This document shows, piece after piece, positions 58,531 to 64,000 of a DNA stretch of 64,000 nt; position 1 is the stretch's first letter, and the number at the start of each line of letters is the position of its first letter. This stretch comes from Phycomyces nitens (Eukaryota; Mucoromycota; Mucoromycetes; Mucorales; Phycomycetaceae). Location: assembly GCA_022702545.1 (NCBI GenBank), contig JAHRBC010000003.1, forward strand, positions 1,550,001 through 1,614,000, in the 5' to 3' direction. The notes beneath the pieces were generated by a model. It had not been told where the DNA came from and did not search any database. It saw nothing but the letters and a program-made list of their open reading frames with translations. The translations under genes and the position numbers were made by a program.

Positions 58531-59067
58531 CTCGTTAATTAGCGTATTTTCTATATGTTGTATCCCATAAAAACATAGCTAGAGACAATAACAAGTCTAG
58601 CCATTGCATACTCTGGCCCAGGAACACTTTTCTATGCTTCTTGTGCGTTTCTATTAAAGTATCCATAATAAAAAACGACAATCTCGAAAAAAGTCAGGTA
58701 CGTGACATCATACGCCACCCATTTATACACACTTGTATTATAAAAAATTAATGGAAAAAATTAACTGCCACAAAAATTTTTTCCAGACAAAAGCATAGTC
58801 AACAGGTGCAAAGAAGTCTTCCTTCTCTTTTTTTGCCGCTTTCCCCCCATTAGCCAAGTGCAAAGTTTGTCAGGTAAGAACAACGAACAAGGCCACTTTT
58901 GCACAAGCAATAGAAAAAAACAAGAAAGAGAGAGAACCTACCGGGATTACGATAGATAAAAGCCCCTCACGAATCTAAATCGCAATCATAATTGATCATC
59001 ATACTCATTTTGGCTTTCTATTCTGTATATCATCAATCACTACAATCATATAAATGTCACTATTAGC
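58531..59067. other. Intergenic, eL21 promoter side
   Basis: No gene recognised, except that the missing 5' exon of the minus-strand gene should lie at its left edge. Confidence 0.4.
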
Positions 59068-59726
59068 ATGCCTCACTCTTTCGGTCGTAAGTATCCATCT
59101 GCTCAAGATCATCAAAACAATCTATGAACATTGGAATAATCGCAAAATAAAACGCACAACTCTAATTTTCGCTCTTTGACGTATATTTTTACCATCACAG
59201 TCCGTGCTCGCACCCGCCACATGTTCTCGCGCAAGTTCCGCGACCATGGTGCTATCCCCTTGTCTACCTACTTGACCATCTACAAGACCGGTGACATTGT
59301 TGACATTAAGGCCAACGCCGCTGTCCAGAAGGGTATGCCCCACAAGTTCTACCACGGTCGCACTGGTGTCGTCTACAACGTCACCAAGTCTGCTGTTGGT
59401 GTCATCATCAACAAGCGTGTTGGCAACCGCTACATCGAGAAGCGTGTCAACATCCGTGTTGAGCACATCAAGCACTCCAAGTGCCGTCAGGAGTTCTTGG
59501 ACCGTGTCAAGGAGAACGCCCAGAAGAAGCAGGCTGCCAAGGATGCTGGTGGTAAGTTTTTCTCTCTCTTAAAAAAAGTGTGATTGAACTGGGATTCCTG
59601 ACGACTTGTATAGTCATCGTCAACATGAAGAGATCTCCCGTCCAGCCCCGTACTGCCCGTTACGTCTCCACTGTCAAGAACGTCCCCCAGACCATCACTG
59701 CCATCCCCTACGAGACCCTTTTGTAA
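59068..59726 (+). CDS. RPL21: Large ribosomal subunit protein eL21
   Basis: Exons 59068-59086, 59201-59551 and 59614-59726, 160 residues, as in other eL21 proteins. It reads [19 protein letters not shown], then [60 protein letters not shown] and [17 protein letters not shown] at the end. Codon use is strongly biased to C-ending codons compared with neighbours, as expected for a highly expressed gene. Confidence 0.97.
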
Positions 59727-59948
59727 AAAAGAGATTATCTCTGATCCTTTTATTAAGAAAATTGAACGTTTTGTTTGGCTTGTGGCTATTCAATAAATGA
59801 ATACAATAATATAGAAAAAAAAGCCAATCCACCATATTGTCTACCTTTCAAAATGTTGGAAAGTACTTTAATCAACCAATGTCTTATGGACCCATAGGGC
59901 AAAATAATGTTGGTTTTGATACAAAAGATTGTAAATACAATGTTCAAT

Positions 59949-61478
59949 TTATTCTTTGATCGAAGAGTAGCCCATGACAGTAGCTCCAATAATACAAGCG
60001 AAGCTGATCAATGAACATGCGCCCCAAACCAAATAACCTATATTATCGCTCTCGGTGAAAAGGATAGCAAAAGGCAACACACTGCTCAGGGACCACGTCA
60101 ATACAACCCATTTGACTGGACTGTGTGAACTGTAATCTGCCCAGATACCCAACAGAAATGGCATGGCAAGCAGACCAAATATTAATAAAAAAATCAAGCC
60201 GCCCATTTCATCACTAGTCGAGTTTTCTATAGTGCCTTTGTAGGTATTCAACTCTTGGATCATCCGGTGAACAAGTTTGTCTTTGTGGGAAATACCATCA
60301 TAAAAGTGGTTTATCGGTTCATCTTTTTCTTCGAGATCATTGGCTGTGTGTCCGAATTCTTGATCTAAACCTGTGTCTAAACCAAGTAGAAGGCTGCTAT
60401 CGGATGGCATGGAGTTTTTGAAATCTTCGGTATATTGGATACTAAAGGCGGATGTTTGAGAGTGCAAAAGAAGCAGTGAAAGGGTATGAAGGAATGTCAT
60501 GACCATGTAAACCAAATAGACCAATTTGAGCCACCTGTCTATGTTGATGTCTGAATATGCAATTATGGTGTACAGCAACTGTGCCAATGTATAGAATATT
60601 TCTTTGAAAGGATATTGATCAATCGAACTGGCATCTGAAAGCTGGTCCAGCATCGTAGTCGGTAAATATCGTACTGCTTTGGGAGGGACCACTGCCTGAT
60701 ATTTGTAGACAGCTCCAGGACCAATGATATTCATTTCTTCTGTCTTTATGCACTTTAAACTTTTCAAGAGAGTTTCGTCAACCATGTCAAATCCAATAAA
60801 GAGGCTTGAGTTATGAAGACAGTGTTTAAGCTTTCTTGCTTTGTCAGGATCAAGCGATTGTAGAATTGCAGCAAGATATGGAGCATTGTCATGGTCGTTG
60901 GTGTCAAATTCTTGGGTTCTCTTTCCATAGTCCACAAGCCAGTCGTTTTTCCGGTGTATTTGTTGACGGATTTTATCAATGTTGTTTTTCATTGGATTTT
61001 CTTCCAATTCAATATCAATGTCAAGAATAATGGCATCCGTATTAGGCCCAGAATAATCATTTGCTTCCTTGTGATAATAATTGCTATTGGTATCCTCCGT
61101 TATCGTTTTGTTATATTCTTCGAGTGGCTTCTTGAATATATCAATTCCAAGGATAGTATCCCCATCAGATATCGATGCCAAGGGATCAGCAATCACAATG
61201 AACCCAAACGTCGGAAAAATAGTTAATAGAAACTTATATGACAAATTGCTGTAAAGGAGTGTATCCGATGAAGCTCTGATTGTCATACCGTGAGCCCAAT
61301 AAACCAGCAAAAAAGCCACGAAGATTGAATACGTGATTGTTCTGTTAACTGTAGTGACTTCTTCTGAAAAGCTTTCTGGAGGTACCTCTGGTAACCCATG
61401 GCACTGAGATATAGCAATACACAGCAGCATGCTGATTTCGAGTAATTTGCCTCGGGTAGGCATTGTAGGAAAATACAA
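59949..61478 (-). CDS. Orphan multi-pass membrane protein
   Basis: Single-exon ORF of up to 509 residues; ATG at 61478 or 61463. A signal-peptide-like start (KLLEISMLLCIAISQCHGLP) is followed by helices near residues 48-65 (ITYSIFVAFLLVYWAHG) and 80-98. A hydrophilic domain of about 200 residues carries several NxT/S sites (NRT, NKT, NSS, NST). Then come two helices (LVYLVYMVMTFLHTLSLLLL among them), another acidic loop and three C-terminal helices (GGLIFLLIFGLLAMPFLLGI...). I recognise no family. It ends 223 bases from eL21, convergent. Confidence 0.65.
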   Translation of the reverse strand: MYFPTMPTRGKLLEISMLLCIAISQCHGLPEVPPESFSEEVTTVNRTITYSIFVAFLLVYWAHGMTIRASSDTLLYSNLSYKFLLTIFPTFGFIVIADPLASISDGDTILGIDIFKKPLEEYNKTITEDTNSNYYHKEANDYSGPNTDAIILDIDIELEENPMKNNIDKIRQQIHRKNDWLVDYGKRTQEFDTNDHDNAPYLAAILQSLDPDKARKLKHCLHNSSLFIGFDMVDETLLKSLKCIKTEEMNIIGPGAVYKYQAVVPPKAVRYLPTTMLDQLSDASSIDQYPFKEIFYTLAQLLYTIIAYSDINIDRWLKLVYLVYMVMTFLHTLSLLLLHSQTSAFSIQYTEDFKNSMPSDSSLLLGLDTGLDQEFGHTANDLEEKDEPINHFYDGISHKDKLVHRMIQELNTYKGTIENSTSDEMGGLIFLLIFGLLAMPFLLGIWADYSSHSPVKWVVLTWSLSSVLPFAILFTESDNIGYLVWGACSLISFACIIGATVMGYSSIKE

Positions 61479-63320
61479 AAGTGAATACTAAAAAACAACT
61501 TCTTTAAAAAATTACAAAAGTTATTATATTTATATATTGTGTATGCTACGCAATATATATATGAATGACTGGGACCAAGTTAAGAATAACAGCCCTTATC
61601 TCTATTCCAGGAATTGTGAAACTCATCCTAACAAGTAATAGCTGAGCCTTGGTACTCACATATATAAATAAAATACTCGAGTTGGCTAAAATACATTGGT
61701 ACTATCCTTAAGAACGGAATGTCTGGTCAATGGATTCCGGGTATTCCAACCAATTTATTTTATTTAAATCAAATCAAACTAGATATTTAATCACTAGTAA
61801 AAATGTATATAATAAGCTACAGTAAAGCGTACTGCTTTATCAATCAAAATATACTATGAATCAATGGTTTGGCAGTAGGGTATACTTATCACTTAACCAA
61901 TGTAAACATTTTCCGTGTATTTTTTCTTTAATCTCTTGAAAAAAAAAAGAATAGATATTCTTGTGTAAAACTACGGTTAATAAGGGACAAAACAAAGATT
62001 TATTGAATATTTTGTATGTGTTTCTGTATAACCAAAATATTTTGTTCACGCTAGGAGTTATTATATGGTTTCTCCATGGGTATTTATCAAACGGAATACT
62101 CAACTAGTGGTCATCGGTATGGTCTATACATTAATCCGAGATGATATACAGAAAAGGGTTTATTTGAAACCAGCTTTTTCTTGTTGTACACTCCTTATTC
62201 AAAAGAAAAGGCTGGTAGTAAACCAAAGATTTTATCTAGGGAAAGTTCGATGTTATCCTTTAGAATTTTATAGTTTAAATGATTTATTGGCTTTAACCAA
62301 TCCTTGATAGCCGTTACTATGTAATCAAGTATTACATGCTCCTCCAATTATTCTATATTCCATACTTGTTACATTGTATCTATTATGTTCTCAAAAAGAT
62401 TTGATTTAAGATTAGAGTAACCCCGGAGATACCGTATTGATTGATTTGAGAATTATGTATATAATATACCGTAGGATAGCAAGGAATATTATAGTGGAAA
62501 GAAGAGTACGGTTTTTTGTTGGATGGTAAAATTCAATATGAAGATTGGGTGATGTGCAGAGGTCTGAGCGCCCACTCAGTATTTCGTGGCTTTAATCACC
62601 CCATCATAACAATATTATTTACGAGCGAAGCCAGTTTATGGTTTATATTTGTACTTATTGGAAATAATAGAAAGATTCTAAGTATGAGCTTTAGTACTAT
62701 CACCACGGCTAAAAAAACGGTAGGTATTTACCGTTTTGGTAACATAGGTACCGTTTTTTCACACACAAAAATGGTAGTTATGAGGCAGGTACTGTCACAG
62801 TTGCCGTTTTTTAATCACCCAAAATCACTTTTGTTATATATTATAGCCTCTCTCTCATAATACTAAATTCAATCCTAGTACACGCTCTTCATTCACTATC
62901 ATTCAATTGAAAGAACAGTTTGTTTTTATTATGGTATTGATTTAGTTTGACTCATATTAAATTATATATAAAAAATAGTATCATATAAGCGTACTAGGAA
63001 CAAATACTATTTAATATTACAAAATGTATACAGTAACGACCTTTTCTTCAAGCTATACATGCATGTTAATAATGCATTAGTACGGTTGGATAGCCTTTAG
63101 TTTTCATCAATAGCCGCAAATATATGCAGTCAAAAAAGGAGCGATTATAAAGTCACGGCCACATGGATTCCGTACAATTGATGAAAAGCGATAATTCAAA
63201 AGTACGTGGTCCATTTTCAGTAATCATTTATTTCATGAATAAATTCGCTAAATTTTTCAAACTCTGTAAAAGTAAATTTTATTGTATATACTTTAATAAT
63301 ATTTGTAAGGAAAAAATATT
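61479..63320. other. AT-rich intergenic region
   Basis: Several short ORFs without recognisable motifs. A short repeat of ACCGTTTT/GGTAGGTA units lies at about 62715-62770. No gene supported. Confidence 0.45.
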
Positions 63321-64000
63321 CTATTCATTTTTAATACCACTACAAGTGTCAATTGCAGGTTGAAATTTTCTCTGCATACTTTCAGCCAAAAGCCTTGCAT
63401 ATTCAAGCCCTAACCTCGCCCATTCTTTTTGTAGGACCACTTCCAAATCAGCCAAATCATTAAAGTTGGCCCTCCTATTCTCAATTAGCAGCTCCAGACC
63501 ATTCGAGACATGTTCAACTATGTTCAGATCAGGACATTGAGCTGTCCAGCACTCGGATTCCCTGATCTGGCGTGGATTTTTCCACAATTGCGCATATCTA
63601 CAAGTATGGCAAGTATCATTATCTTTCTGAGAGACGAAGTCTTTTTCCTTATCCTTGGTAACCTTTGCAAACTATAGATAGAAGTATTCTACCAGTATAT
63701 CGACATATACATCAATATTAACCTTGGCAGTGTCTATGATCTTTAACAGGCTAAATGCTTCATCTCAAAAGCTGCCCTAAACCATAAGTCCACTACCGCC
63801 CAATTTCACTGTTAATATGGTATTTCTTTCTTCGTGCCTTTCTCCAACTTTTCTCAACACACGTATGGTAGCATTTTTTCCGTTCAAGCAAAAACAGAAA
63901 TCATCGGGCTACATTACACTGTTCTATCGGTAATTATACCAATTCACCTTTTTCTTGGCTCAGTAAGGTCTGACTTGTTTGTGGTTTTTATGGGTCGAGG
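63321..64000 (-). pseudogene. Tc1/mariner transposase, decayed (continues past window end)
   Basis: The C-terminal exon-like frame 63321-63587 reads CWTAQCPDLNIVEHVSNGLE, then DLEVVLQKEWARLGLEYARL and LAESMQRKFQPAID. This is the W.AQSPDLNPIEHVW...L block with the last catalytic acidic residue, followed by the EW..I..EY...L..SM.RR tail of Tc1 transposases. Upstream (63.6-64.0 kb, minus strand) further pieces appear in several frames broken by stops. NP-to-NI and HVW-to-HVS changes and the stops show decay. Confidence 0.75.

Noticed and set aside
62065..62860. Two plus-strand ORFs of 80 and 114 codons
   Set aside because: Composition typical of AT-rich random sequence; no motif, no splice-supported extension.

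Overview
The window is nuclear DNA of an intron-rich, AT-rich fungus. The gene set (TORC1 Raptor, the transcriptional regulator MedA, a CNN1/CENP-T type kinetochore protein, CAF-1 p60, CSE1, an Rpd3L-type Sds3-like protein), introns of about 50-110 bases, and the transposon types (PIF/Harbinger with a Myb/SANT partner, Tc1/mariner, a possible Fanzor) point to an early-diverging fungus, most likely Mucoromycota/Mucorales. That placement is inferred from protein resemblance, not from a marker phylogeny. Exon structures were assembled by hand from GT/AG sites, reading phase and family conservation.

Layout. 1-2.0 kb: 3' end of Raptor (KOG1). 3.5-5.6: F-box/LRR protein (-). 6.4-7.5: RTF2 (+). 7.8-8.4: Tctex-type dynein light chain (+). 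8.6-13.2: M16 metalloprotease of the yeast Sdd3/YOL098C type (-), with a 2-base microexon. 13.5-15.5: CENP-T-like histone-fold protein (-). 15.8-17.8: splicing factor CWC22 (+). 18.0-19.0: small TIR element with a decayed TnpB/Fanzor-like ORF. 19.8-20.7: foldback element. 21.0-21.5: mitoribosomal mS41 (+). 22.8-23.6: unrecognised spliced gene (+). 24.0-27.3: MedA homologue (-). 28.8-31.4: HSF-type transcription factor with a long Gln-Ala repeat (-). 33.3-33.7: LSM2 (+). 33.8-34.7: CAP-Gly protein (+). 34.8-36.9: CAF-1 p60 (-). 38.0-42.2: CSE1 exportin (-). 43.3-45.4: Harbinger-like transposon with an intact Myb/SANT gene (+) and a broken transposase (-). 46.0-46.2: Tc1 scar. 46.55-49.70: large inverted repeat with arms of about 1.2 kb that carry a tRNA-like head, hairpins and a GAA tract. 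50.6-51.9: cytosolic TyrRS (-). 52.3-52.7: ribosomal protein eS28 (-). 53.3-55.0: Sds3-like protein (+). 55.4-56.4: low-complexity protein (+). 57.0-58.2: PQ-loop protein ANY1/SLC66A2 (+), with an unidentified gene converging on its 3' end (-). 59.1-59.7: ribosomal protein eL21 (+). 59.9-61.5: orphan membrane protein (-). 63.3-64.0: decayed Tc1/mariner transposase (-).

The genes are mostly unlinked housekeeping functions (growth signalling, DNA replication and chromatin assembly, splicing, translation, nuclear transport) with no sign of a metabolic cluster. The less ordinary material lies in two mobile-element islands (18-20.7 kb and 43-49.7 kb) and in the extreme splicing (2-base and 21-base exons, start-codon-only exons, a GC-AG intron).
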